This document shows, piece after piece, positions 13,001 through 25,400 of a DNA stretch of 64,000 bases. Made by a program: the position numbers and the translations under genes. Every line of letters starts with the position of its first letter. Position 1 is the stretch's first letter. This DNA comes from Rotaria sp. Silwood1. Lineage: Eukaryota; Rotifera; Eurotatoria; Philodinida; Philodinidae. Below the pieces are notes generated by a model. It did no database searches. It had not been told where the DNA came from and worked only from the letters and a program-made list of their open reading frames with translations. The stretch is taken from assembly GCA_905250075.1 (NCBI GenBank), contig CAJNOP010000089.1, positions 267,474 to 331,473 of the forward strand. The letters are read 5' to 3'.

Positions 13001-14726
13001 TATTGTACATTAATTAAATAAAAAAAATATCCTAATTAGCAATTATCTTATATGGCCATTTACTTTTCGTTGATTATTTTGATCCAAAGAAATGCGCGAA
13101 TGACTAGAGAAAGAGGGTGAGATTAGATTAAAGATACGAGTGATGTGAGAGCGAGTTAGAATGAGTGTCTTCTCTGTACTAGACACGAAATTGACACCGG
13201 TCAGATTTTGAGATCAGTTGTTCCGATCATATTTGATTTACTCAGATCTGTACCAGTAACGGTCGTGAATGATGCATACAAATTCGATCTCTGTCCTGTA
13301 TCGTCATCCTCATCCGATAGACTAATTCTCTGATTCCATACTTACCCTCACTAGTCATATGCTCGTTTCACTTCCGATAAGAATATGGTTCATTGGAATA
13401 TATTTTTTGTATGTAGCCAATGAGCAATAAATCTTATACTTAGATTGCTTCTAATTTCAAATATGAACATTTAAGTAACTCCTAAAATATTCGTACCTTG
13501 ATTCTGTCTACATGTACTCATTGAATTCATTTTTATTGTTAAAATAGTAACAAATATACATATACATATCATGAAAAGCAATGATAATTTTACAGTGGTG
13601 AAAAGAGCAAGTTGTTCAGTTGAATTGAAACAACATTTCTCAACAAATATTTTGATTGATTCTTTAAAATAGAAAACAATACACGATTGTCTGTGAGTGT
13701 CTATTAGTAAATAAGATTAAAAATTTCCTATTTGTCTTCTTTCTCATTATAAAAATCAAGAAGGTATGCTTTTTAAAAAGATTGTGACATGACAGATGGA
13801 ATACAAACGATTATTTTTAGTTCTTTTCCTTTTTTGCTCTTCTCGTCCTTCTTCCTACTGTGACTGGTCTGTTCTATTAAATTTCTACTATTGATAAATT
13901 ATACACATGTGTTTGTCAACATCACAGTGTGTTAAAACTCTGAAAAAGACAGTTCAATCATCAAGATCGAATGACATCTTCACTTTGACTTATTCCTTTA
14001 CTAATTTTTTCTTTCTTCTGGTTCGTGGAGTAGGTATGGTCTCGACTTACTGCTCTGGGGAAAAAAAAATTGTCCTCACATTCCCTTAATTCATTTATTC
14101 CACTAGCAAAAACAATGATTTTCATCGTTGTTGTACCGTTACAACTTCATATAACTCATTTTTCTCATTTCATATTGAACAGTTACTTAAGAAAGAAAAC
14201 TCCATCACAGAACATACGTTCATTTTACCAGATTTTCTTTTTGCTTTCTTCCATTCATTGTCAACTACTAGCTATCGATCATTGGAGAGTATAATGATCA
14301 TGATCTCTATTCTCATTTTTTTTTCTGTGAACAAATACACGGTAAGACAGACAATAGTGTCAAAATATATTAAGTGTCTTTCTTTGTCTTCTCATCCCTT
14401 TGGAAGGAAGCTCTCAAATGGGAAATAGAAAATTTATCATTGAAATTTGACTATTGAGCTGGCGGTGAGAGAGAGAGACAAAAAGAAAAAAAAGGGCAAT
14501 GATGGTGATGATGACGGTCGTATTGTTATTGTTTATTCACTAGACATACATCAAAGTTATTTCTCTCCTCCTTAATAGATTTTATATATGCATCGGAAAA
14601 ATCAAGATGTCAACGAATAGTATTCGATAAAAAGACGATGAACGAAAGAAACACTTATATATATATAGGATTGAGTATTAAAAAATAGGTTTTTTTTTCT
14701 AGACATATGTGTCAGCAGAATACATA
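10044..14726. other. 4.7 kb without a recognised gene
   Basis: No convincing exon, RNA gene or repeat was found. The stretch 10640-11640 is somewhat less AT-biased and has a patchy, coding-like texture broken by stops in every frame, so it could be a decayed gene or element, but I could not match it to a family. The rest is plain AT-rich sequence with pyrimidine runs. Missing 5' exons of the zinc finger gene that follows could lie here. Confidence 0.4.
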
Positions 14727-17700
14727 ATGAAGACTCGCGCTGTTATTAAAATTAGTCAATCAGGTATTTCTTCTCTTTCTTTTTAATGAGCATTTGATTG
14801 AGACGAACGATTAGCTTTTTGTTTTTAGTAGATTTCAATAATCTATTTTCATCTCATAATTCTACAAAAATAAATCGACAAACAAGTTCATCTATTGAGG
14901 ATAATGATGAAGTAACCAAAACTACAAGTTGTGACAAAAATAAAGTAAGTAGTAACCAAATACATGATAATAAAACACGAGACAATTATCAACGGATTTA
15001 CTAATAAGACTAAGAATAAAGAGAAAAGAAAATGCCTTTTTTTTTATAGATTTCATTGAGAACAATAATGTTTATGTATTGAGAAATATTCATCATACAG
15101 GTATTGAATAAAAAATTGTAATATGTCATTTATTTATTGCAAACGTTGACACTAATGATGATAAAATATGAATGAGAGAGAGAGAGGGAGTTACTGTTTT
15201 TAATCTGATGTAATACTTATTATAAAAAGTTTGTCTGCATAATATTTTACTATAAGAAGAAAAATGATTGATTTCTTTTCTTTAATTTAGGTTGATAATC
15301 ATATAGAAAATTCTGATTCCGAATTAGAAACTCAAAATCATCATCAATATTCTTGTTCACAATGTGGAAAATCATTTACAACATTAAGTGGTTTAAAACA
15401 ACATAGGCATATTCATTCATCAATAAAACCATTTCAATGTGAAGTTTGTTTAAAATCTTATACACAATTTTCAAATCTTTGTCGACATAAACGAATGCAT
15501 GTTGAGTGTCGAACAAAAGTTAAATGTAGATTTTGTGGAGAAATGTTTTCAAATAGTACAACACTAAATAAACATCGGTAAATATTTTAATATATTTCCT
15601 AACTAAGATTAAGTGTGTTAAAAACTTAGCTAAGTGAAGTTGGGGATAAAACTTTTAGGGAACCTTCGTTTAAATGAATAGCTTTGCTCGTACATAGTCT
15701 GTGAAAAGACAACTAATAGTTTTTTTCGATAGCCATCAAAATGAACTGCATAGCTGAGATAAAAGTGTTCTTACAAGTACATTTCAGTTCTTATGGCACA
15801 AACCATTTGGTTGCAATAGACAAAATTTTAAGGCATTTTTTATATTTCATTAAGACCTTCTCATAAATCGCTCGTTACTCAAGTATATTCAAATAGCAAA
15901 AAACTTTCAGGATATGTTGAATTTGTCATGGAGAGACTAAGACAAAATTTTCAGTCCTGTAGCGTTATGATTTGGGGAGATATTCAATTAACAAGAGTCA
16001 AAAAAATAACTTATTTGGCAACCTAAAATTCTCTGTAGGCTTTCATTCCATAGCATTAGTTCTTTTGTGTGTGAAAGAGCATGTCAGACTCTTTTTATAT
16101 TCTTCCTTCATAAGAGAACAGCAGGGATGAAAAGTTTATTTGAAAAAACTCGCAAAAACTGATGCTTTAATTATCAGAGTACTTTTTTACATAATAGTAA
16201 CGAATCTTAATTCAAAAAACGAGTTATGTCATGCTGTTCATCTTGACCTATTCTTTTAGACAGAAAAAGAAGGCCATTGGCTACAATGAAGCTTCTTCTA
16301 GGATTCTAGAATGTCCAATCAAAAGGAAAGATACAAAAATAAAAAACGAGAAAGATTTTCCACTTTATTTGAAAAAAAAACGAGTTGCAAAGTACAAATA
16401 AAACTATTCACAAAATAAAAATTTACTTACATTTTTATCCTCTCACTTTCTCTTCAAGTCTTTTGATGTCAACAAAATAAAACTCTTTTGTTTTAAGACA
16501 TTTCTGTAGTGGCATAATATCATCATCTTCATCATTGCATCCATCAATATTCCTCAATAAGGAACAGATCAATAATCGTTTCTGGAATTCAAATTTACCA
16601 TTGTATCTTCTTCCTTATCTACCACGTTTAACTTCTACAGATTTATTTATTAATGGAAGATTATCTTCATTTTTATTTCCATTATCATTAAATACAATTG
16701 AACAGGAGACAACAATAAATACGAATGATGATAGTATTCCACTTGATTTAAGTGTTAAAAAATCTCCTTCATCTCGAGAACGTTCTTCATCATCATCATC
16801 AAGTTCATCTTCACTTTCATGTGAAATAATAAGTTCTCATTTACTATTATCAAATGATCAACAAAAACAAAATACATCATTATCAAACAAAAAAAAAGAT
16901 AAACAACAATTAATAACACCAATAAATCATTCGAATTTATTTCATAGTCAACATCATCATTTATCAATAGATAAATCATATTATTTCAATACTCATTTAT
17001 CAAATAAATATAAATATATATGTTCTTATTGTGGAAAAGATTTTCCTCGTTCAGCAAATTTAACTCGACATTTACGAACACATACAGGCGAACAAGTAAA
17101 TTATCATTCCTTTTCTATAAGTGCTTTTTACCTATCTCAATAATCAGTACTAACATCATTCTGAGTATTTTTAAGACATTGATCAGAGCTATCCAATGAA
17201 CTCATAGAATTAAGAACCTGTTAGTGCAGTCTCTACGAGATTAAAATATAATACACGATGTAGTGACATGTTACTATTCCCAGGAAGATTGTTTTACTCT
17301 ATCTATCTTGGGACACATTTATTCATCGTCCTTTTCCTTAATCCTCAAGACATTCATTAAGGAAGTAGTTCATATATTATAAAAAGACATTATTGGTATA
17401 CGGTTTGTGACAGGAGAGAGGTGAGACGTTACTAAGAATATATGTCACATCTGTAGGAGTTCAAAGTTCTGTTCTTATACTTCAATACTCCTAATAAATC
17501 CTGTTTCAAAAAATATTCCTCTATCATTCAGCTCTCGATCTGCTAGATAAAAGAGTTTTTTATTGAGTCAATATAGGTGTTCAATGCACTAGCAGCGTCT
17601 ATCTTTGATAGAATTTGATATGCGAAATTCGTAGAGATGTATTCAAAAACCAATTTTGGTTTCTTTCTTTTTTTAATTATAATTTCGAATAATATTTTGT

Positions 17701-18834
17701 TTCCATTTGCCAATAGTTTAGCATTGGAAGTAATTGAAAAAAAACAAATCTATTTCTTATAGATTTCGTTGCAATAGATAGAATATTGACTCTTTAGGGA
17801 AAAACTTATTCTAATTTATTTTCACATAAACAATTATTCAAGATACTATATTTTTCTTAACAACAAATATCATGGTACTCATTGTATCCTGAAAGTTTAA
17901 ATTCGATCGGATGATTCTCATTTAAGATAAAACATTTGTAAGAAACACGATTTCTTTCCAAAATAGGCCTTGTTTTTGATCTATCTCATATCATAGGAAA
18001 ACTTCATCCGTTCCTGTTGAAACTTTTAGGACATAATAAGTACAATGATACTTGTTATTGAGGGAAATGTTACACGAAAACTCCTTATCGGGACTTCGTC
18101 CGTAATATACTCAAAACTAAGTAAATGATCATAAATCGAGCAGAGAAGTCTACAGGCACGAAGTCGTTTAAAATACTTATATAAACTAGGAGTCCTAATT
18201 ATGAACAAAATACAAGCTCTAGGATTGGGTATTAGTTGAAAATATCTCTCCACTATTTAATTCTCTTAAGGTTAAGATGATTAACTTTTTCTAATAGTTT
18301 TGAAAATTTAAAGTCAAATCAGTGGATCAATATGACATTAAATGTTCAGAATAAAATGTGATCTAAACCACTCGATATGCTCAAAAGTTCAATAATAGTT
18401 GAGTGTGATAGCTTCTTTTTATCAGAGACACGTACGTATTTCTATTATAATTTTATTCATAGATGATACTTATTTTAAGTAAATAATCTGATAATTTAAA
18501 ATGTGTAGTGAACAAAAATAGAGTTCCACTAGTATTATGGAATAAACATGAAGAATCACTAGAAAATCAAATTTTGAGTGATGAAAATTAAATTGAGCAA
18601 TGGAAACTAAAACTTCGATATGTCTTTCCTTGTCGAGTAGTCAACATTTCGATAGTTTTCGAGAATTTCACATTCAATAGTTACTAAAGTGTCCAGCCTA
18701 TCAGGTTCGCACCTTACTTGATTTTAAAAAAATTTTTTTTCTAGCCTTATGGTTGCAAATATTGTGAACGATCTTTTTCCATATCATCGAATCTTCAACG
18801 TCATATACGTAATATTCATAATCGTGACAGATGA
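14727..18834 (+). CDS. MECOM: EVI1/PRDM16-type (MECOM, hamlet-like) C2H2 zinc finger regulator, last finger cut by TGA
   Basis: Family members bind DNA through two zinc finger groups and recruit CtBP. Exons that join in frame: 14727-14763, 14829-14944, 15291-15577, 16498-17095 and 18745-18834 (375 residues). Exon 3 has three fingers of the EVI1 first domain, including the signature [20 protein letters not shown] and a divergent third finger that runs across the splice into HFC. Exon 4 is Ser-rich and has the CtBP-binding core PLDLS (about residues 228-232), then the finger [20 protein letters not shown]. Exon 5 encodes [20 protein letters not shown], then TGA at 18832-18834. Homology to the last finger (CHLCNGNFVQLTNLKRH) continues in the same frame to a TAA at 18913. 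No PR/SET domain or earlier fingers were found, so the first two exons are tentative. It may be a short isoform, a truncated gene or a decaying duplicate. Confidence 0.85.
17214..17405 (+). repeat. dispersed repeat family, copy B (in the last zinc finger gene intron)
   Basis: Matches copies A, C and D: ATTAAAATATAATACACGATG, TTACTATTCCCAGGAAGATTG, GGGACACATTTATTCATCG, CTTAATCCTCAAGA, GGAAGTAGTTCATATATTA and AAAAAGACATTATTGGTATACG. It lies inside the 1.65-kb intron between exons 4 and 5 of the zinc finger gene. Similarity to copy D extends left to CTGTTAG near 17218. Confidence 0.65.
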
Positions 18835-18915
18835 GTTTCATGTCATTTATGTAATGGTAACTTTGTTCAACTAACTAATCTTAAACGTCATTCAATTCAA
18901 AATGAACATGGTTAA
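18835..18915 (+). pseudogene. in-frame remnant of the last C2H2 finger, downstream of the TGA
   Basis: Immediately after the TGA at 18832 the same frame stays open for 26 codons and encodes a recognisable finger: CHLCNGNFVQLTNLKRH, then a second-His region that is off-pattern (SIQNEH), ending at TAA 18913-18915. In vertebrate EVI1/PRDM16 the equivalent finger is continuous with the preceding one. No alternative splice site that would skip only the TGA was seen nearby. Confidence 0.7.
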
Positions 18916-19247
18916 CAATGATTTTAAAATTAATTTAAGCTTATATTTTATTCTATATATTTATTATAGTCGTAATCAATGATATTGTTTTAATATTAGA
19001 AAATTTTCCACTAGAGATTTACAATGAAAAAGTAATAAATTGAATTATTTCCAGTTAAGATCAATAGCACGAATATGAATAAATTCATTTAATCGATATT
19101 CTCTCAAAGCACTTTATTTGTCATCTGTAATTATAGAAAAAGTATTTTTAAATAAAAAAAAAAGCATAATTAAACGAATTTCGTTTTGCTTAAAATTTGC
19201 TATCATATCCAATCAAATTACCTCAATGGTTGACACGAAAGTTTCTC
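18916..19247. other. short intergenic stretch
   Basis: AT-rich sequence with no recognised gene, between the zinc finger gene and the palindromic element. Confidence 0.4.
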
Positions 19248-19879
19248 CACTAACGAGGGAACATTTTCAGGTGCTAAAAAGCTTTTCAACCGGGGATGTG
19301 ATAACTAGATAGGGCATAGCTAGCAGTGATACACCCTAAGTTAGTTCGCACCCAAGTTGAGATTTGGCTGAGATATCGACTTTTTACTAGAATTTGCCTA
19401 TGGGACCCCATCTTTCCCATGAAAACAAAGTTTTGAATTTTGAGGTGAGACTTTGCCCATATCAAGGCCTCCGCTAGGGTAGTTCATCCACAAAGTTTCA
19501 GAATTTTCGGGCTAAGCATTCCCGAGATTTGAGTCTGTTAGTATAAACACAGTTTTTTACGGATATTGCTGTATGCATGGATATTTTGAAAACATTATAT
19601 CTCGGGAATGCTTAGCTTGAAAATTCTGAAACTTTGTGGATGAACTACCCTAGCCGAGGCCTTGATATGGGCAAAGTCTCACCTCAAAATTCAAAACTTT
19701 GATTTCATGGGAAAGATGGGGTCCCATAGGCAAATTCTAGTAAAAAGTCGATATCTCAGCCAAATCTCAACTTGGGTGCGAACTAACTTAGGGTGTATCA
19801 CTGCTAGCTATGCCCTATCTAGTTATCACATCCCCGGTTGAAAAGCTTTTTAGCACCTGAAAATGTTCCCTCGTAAGTG
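19248..19879. mobile_element. near-perfect 0.6 kb palindrome, non-autonomous DNA transposon candidate
   Basis: Two arms of about 290 bases (19254 to about 19545, and about 19585 to 19873) are nearly identical reverse complements around a short loop. Both termini read CGAGGGAACATTTTCAGGTG going inward. If the outer CACT is included, the left end starts CACTAACGAGGG and the right end, reversed, CACTTACGAGGG. TAA flanks the CGAGGG termini on both sides, consistent with a 3-bp target duplication. The element is less AT-rich than its surroundings and encodes no protein. Known families of this build are MITE/fold-back elements; the CACTA-like terminus hints at that superfamily but does not prove it. 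The few arm mismatches (for example near 19425 and 19475) suggest fairly recent insertion or arm homogenisation. Confidence 0.85.
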
Positions 19880-20509
19880 TTTATTCTTTTTCTAGTCACA
19901 AGAGTAGGTATATGTTTGAACGTAGTCAGCATATTATCGAAAAGGTAATCCGACACAAATAGCTGTTAATGGCTTGAGTAGAGTCATTCCATGCCTGTTG
20001 ATACTGAGATTTGCACATAGCACATTGTAAATACATGTCGAACAACGTTGTCACTCAACTATGATGGCATATAGGTATGTGACACATATGACCTAGTTCT
20101 ACATAAACAAGTAAGAATGAAAAATGCCTGAGATTCGCTGAGATACTTTATTCATCATTAAAATGGCCACGGTTAAATTTTAGTTCTGTGATGCCTGCTT
20201 ATGACATGTCAGAAATTTCACGAGTTCCGAGCGAAATAGAAGTTCTTTCATCTGCTGTAGTCTCCTTTCAAACCGTAAATGTTTATCAAAATAAAAATTT
20301 AACTTGAACCTCAATCACTGAATTTTATAATGATCTGAAATAAACCATTATTGCTTGAATTTGATTGTGCATTCAGTTCTTTCGAAGAAATATTCTAAAC
20401 GTTTTAAATTGCAAGATCACTTTATTTCATAAACTATATTGTAAACTACAAGATGGTTAATTTTTTCTTTCATTTACAGAAAATCAATGTTCAAAATGAC
20501 GAATAGTTT
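19880..20509. other. intergenic
   Basis: No gene recognised. It follows the palindrome and precedes the 3' end of the receptor gene on the minus strand, so its right part is probably that gene's 3' untranslated region. Confidence 0.4.
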
Positions 20510-22488
20510 TTATTTCTGTTCAATATTAATCATTGTATTTGTACGCAAAATAGTATTTATATGAATTGTAGACTCATCTGGTTTTGGTTTTCTAAAGAAG
20601 CTTTGAAATTGTCGACGAAAACCACTATTTGAGATTAGTGATACATAAAAACTAGTTGCAAAAAATGTGTACGACACTAAATGAATGAATTCAACGATGA
20701 CTTTTTCTATAGCAAGTTGTAAAGGTGACTTTGGCCAATATTGAGTTATATTTGTGTAAATAAGTTCAGCCGCATATGGTGTATATGTTGTTATAGCAAT
20801 GATTGATTGTAATATAAGCATGAATGTAAGTCGAGAATCAATCTGTTGAAGAACTGATCGTTTTGTAACAGTTATCGGAGCCACATTATTATCAGGGACA
20901 ATGCGCCGTTGAATAACATCTCGGACACTTTTTATTAATAAATAAGCAAGTATAACCATGATTATTGGTGTACATATTGCTGTAAAAACAACTTCAATAT
21001 AATTATCAAAATAAGCATAGAAGCCTGTCAAAGGACCACATTTTCCATTGCTAGTACTATATAGTATAAGTCGATGACCAATAAATAATAGCCAAAAGAG
21101 TACACATGTAATACTCATGATGTAAGCTAATCTTACACGATTGCTCCATTGACGATATGCTTAAATGAGAAGAATAAAATGTAATACCTTGTTTCTCTCA
21201 GCAATGAAAAGTATAAGTTAATTATTTTCATTAATTAGTAGAAGAAATGATTCAAACACAAGCCTATTTATAAATTTATAGCTAGAAGAACAAAGATTAC
21301 TTTTCTGTAAGGTTCTATTCTGAGAAAAGCAGGCAAGAGAAAGCTCAACTACTTTACATTCACTGAAAAAGAAAATATGAAATATTTAACAAATATTCCG
21401 CGTCTAAAAATATGAATAAGTCATGAGTTTCGGTAATATACGTTATTTTAAAAGTGTTTTCCAAGGAAGGTGACTGACTTCTTATAAGGGGTGCATACAA
21501 GCAGAAAAATAATTTTTTGTTTAGCGAAACAGTTTTTATGTAAACCCCTTCTAAGTATTTTATGTCAATATGGGTGCATTCCTAGGTGTGAAATGTTGAT
21601 AATCATGTAACAAATAACGTTATCTAGTATCATCTGTCGTGCTTAAGCTATACAAAAATGTTTATTCAGTGCTGATGCAAGTAAAAAGACAGTCTTTCCA
21701 AAATAAAAAAAATCATGGAAATTTTTCGAGAAACGCCGTATTAGAGTCAAATTTCTTCTGAGAGTGTATTAAAATTTAACCTTTGTCAAAAAGTCATATA
21801 TGCAGTAGATACCAAAATTATTGAACAAGTTATATTTTCAATTTATTTTCTACTGCTGTAAGCGCTGGAGAGAATCCAGAGAGGTAATAATTGGTAATTA
21901 CAAAATGACGAGAAAAAGCTACACAAGTCTCATGTATATCAGCTTCTATAATTTAATCGATTGTCTTCATGAATCATTACCAATATCTAGTTTTACTATT
22001 CAGATTTTTAAATTTAATATGGAATATTATAGAGGAAAATGATCTAATATCCAATTAATTAACATTTATTTTCTAGACTTACTATTCGAACGTTGTGCAG
22101 ATAAAAGTCGATCAATTGTTGCAAATGAAAATAAATTAAATGAAACTTGATGACTCCAGACAGAAACAAATTGTCGAAGTTTGCAGAGAACATCATAACG
22201 TGTAGTTATTGGAATTTGAAATCCTTTTTGAAGTACTCTTGTAAGTAATAGAAAATCAAAGTAAATAAAATCCGACATTGCTTCTGATAATAAATAAACT
22301 GAATAAGCTCGTTTGCGAAATGTTCGTGAACTAAATACTATCATATTTCCAATAGAACCAAGATTACCTGCTCCCCAAATAAATAAACCAAGCCACATAT
22401 TCAATTGATAAGGTGCAGCTAAAAGAGCACTACTAACACTGCTTGATGTAGTATTCATCGTTGATAGATTGATTAGAAACGGATACAC
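20510..22488 (-). CDS. rhodopsin-like (class A) G protein-coupled receptor, orphan
   Basis: Two exons on the minus strand, 22488-22083 and 21159-20510, join in frame across a 923-base GT-AG intron to give 351 residues. An Asn/Ser-bearing extracellular start (NTTSSS) leads into seven hydrophobic segments. TM1 carries the GN pair (N48), a Cys typical of TM3 is at 102, and the TM3 end reads DRL (126-128) in place of DRY. TM7 is weak: the NPxxY motif is replaced around SFYVSLISNSGFR, followed by a basic tail. Many orphan receptors of this build exist in bdelloids and other spiralians, so the ligand cannot be guessed. The intron falls right after TM3. The start is the first in-frame ATG; a second at residue 11 is possible. 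Confidence 0.85.
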
Positions 22489-25400
22489 AATCTTTCAAAT
22501 GTCTTACTCGATATTGATGAACAAAAAGTTTTTTTTTTTCTATTTATCTTTGCTAGAAAAATAGTTCCTCAATAGAATCTAAGAATTTTTCTTTCAAAAT
22601 ACAGGAATATGTGTCTATTATTTTCCATAATGATAATAACATACATTATTTTATTTTATGACGCTCATCCGTATGTAATTGATGAAGATACGTGGACCAT
22701 AATTTTCTTTTTTTTGGCAATTTGATGACGTTCAAAATATATTGTTAAAAATGTTTAGCGAAGCATTATATCCAACTAACTAATACATACTTTAAAAATT
22801 CTATTTTTTGAAAAAAAAAACGTTCTTTCTATTTCAAGAAAAACGCTTTAGTCATAGTTTGTGTTAGAAGCAGTTACATAATGTTTTTACAAAAGCTGCG
22901 ATGATGTAGAATGATCTACTTCGTTAGGTTACAGTTCGTACTCTCTAGTATACTCGTCAAAAATTTCCGATGAATCCATTGATCTGTTTAGTTTCTATTG
23001 ATAATATAATTGCTGCATGTCGTTTACCATTCTTTTAAGATTTTCGAAGCATTTATTGCTACGCAGCTGTTATAAGTTGAAGCGTTCTTGTTAATTCAGA
23101 ATTCAAGAACAATCAATGTGGGATTAAAATGTGAACCATGATGTAGTTGCTGACGATAATCGCAGGGAGATTGTTTTGAGACACATTTCTTCACCATCAT
23201 TTTACTTAACCCTGAAGAAATGTAAGAAGGAAGTAGCTCATATAATAGAAGAAGACGTTATTGATATACGTTGTTGTTTAACCGTATATCAACAACGCCT
23301 GTTGATAAGTCACTTCTTACATGTCTACCATATCTGTGAGAAGGCTTTGACAGTTTAGATTTGTATGGAAGCTTTTTTCTGACAAAATTCTTTTATTTGA
23401 AGTCAATTTCCATTAAGGGAAGTATATCAAGAGAGGAAATAAAATTTCGAATAACATGACATGTTAAGTTTCATGTGATATATCTTTATTTGATGATATA
23501 CATGTTCCGTCTGTTGTTGTGGCTACAATAAACTTTGTATTATATAGTACTATTTATAACATAACAAGGATGTATAATCAGTTTTGATTTCAACTATAAG
23601 AATTTTATAGAAAAAAAAAGAATTTCTTACAAATTCATATAGTCAAAACAATGTTTCATATTTTCTTTAATGCGTAAATGGGACTGCGTGAGAAGGTGTA
23701 TCTGTAGCCGGTGTATAGGCAGGAGACGACTAAAACAGCTGAAATATTTACAGAATGAGGCATAACTGATACAAGTGTTAGAAGTTTATTTTAATTTTTT
23801 CTTCATATGGATGAGATAAGCAAATAAGACTATCACATGTTATTGTTGATATTAGTCAATCAGTTTTACTTATCTTTATGTAAAAAAATACAAATGTAGC
23901 GTTTCAAAGACGATTTTTAGTTCTCATCTAACAAAAAAAAAATACGAAAATATCAAACGAACTTTATAAATGATGCTATATGGGTACATAATGAGCGAAG
24001 AAAAAAACTTTCAATAATTTTCTACCACTGGCTAATAAATTAGGTCAATCAAGCGAACTGAAGCGAAGACATTATAATTTTTACCGTAGCGCTATTCACG
24101 GTTCACCTTGCATTGAACAATACAATGTGCTAAATATCATATTTAAAAAAAAATCTCTTGTGGCGTTCTGTTGAAAATTTTCGGTATATGTCAAACAAAA
24201 AACATTTTTTATTAAATTCATACGAACAGAAAAACTATGATAAAAGAAGTATCAATCCGTATACTGAGTATAATTTGTTCTTTCGAATCACGTAGAAAAA
24301 CAAAAACTTCAGCTTACGGCAGGTACACAACAATAAATGGTTGAATAATTTCAAACGGATACAAAACGGCAGGCTGCAATTGTATCGTGAATAAAAACTA
24401 AACAGATTAATGGATCAGCCTGGAAATTTCTTATGAGTACACTAGCGACTATGAACTGTAGTCTGACGAAAACTAAATCATTCTAGTTCATCAAGTTTTT
24501 GAGACATACACAAAATATCATGAAATTATCTACTGGTCGGAGAATTTTGATAGTCATTGTTTGTATGAAACCATGAACTGTTGTACATATTTAAGTATTT
24601 TGATTCCTTTACCTATGAGAATCATTGAAATTTTCACTAATGATGTCGATAGAAAACATCGCCTTGTTTGCTTAATATTAAAATAATTTTAAATCGTAGG
24701 ATAAATCCAGGCTAGCTTCCATTATTTTTGCTTTTTTGAGTTTGTATAGCTGCTTATATTTTTGCATTTATGTAATAGACATCGCTAACACCGGAGTCAA
24801 CTGCTAGTTAGATTATATTATTAATAGATTCCAATTAATTTGACTATAGTGACACAGATTCGGTTCTTTGTAGTGTTTAAATAAACAAAAGAGAAGCATA
24901 GTTTCATATCACTATAATTGATTAGTTCATCATTTTCTTTTGTCTTATATTAGGTTCATTATGTTATTTATCTGATTTCGTTTGTTAAAAACAAACTATT
25001 TGAATTTACTTAATTGTTACACAAAGAATATTAAATTTAATCTATATTTAAGGTTAAGACTTTACTATATAAGAGACTTCAATACTTCTTTCAGTTAAAT
25101 TTAAAGCAAGATTCATATTAGAAAATTTCTTGACAAATTCTGCATAACTATAAAATTATGATGAAACTATTCTGATGCATAATTTTGTTTTTAAAGAAAA
25201 AAACTAACTGTTCATCAAAATGAAATTCAAAATTAATAATCTATGAAGCATTAAAGTTTTTACAATCATTTGACAAAACTTATATTTAGATTTATAAGTA
25301 ATTGAAGTATATTGTTTTCTTCAGACATCGTTAATGGACATGTTTTATTGTCTAATGTATTTTAGCTTTGTATTAAAAAAATTTCTCAATTCATTATCCA

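Noticed and set aside
23131-23358. Open frame of 75 codons covering repeat copy C
   Set aside because: The other three copies of the family do not keep this frame, so it is most likely chance.
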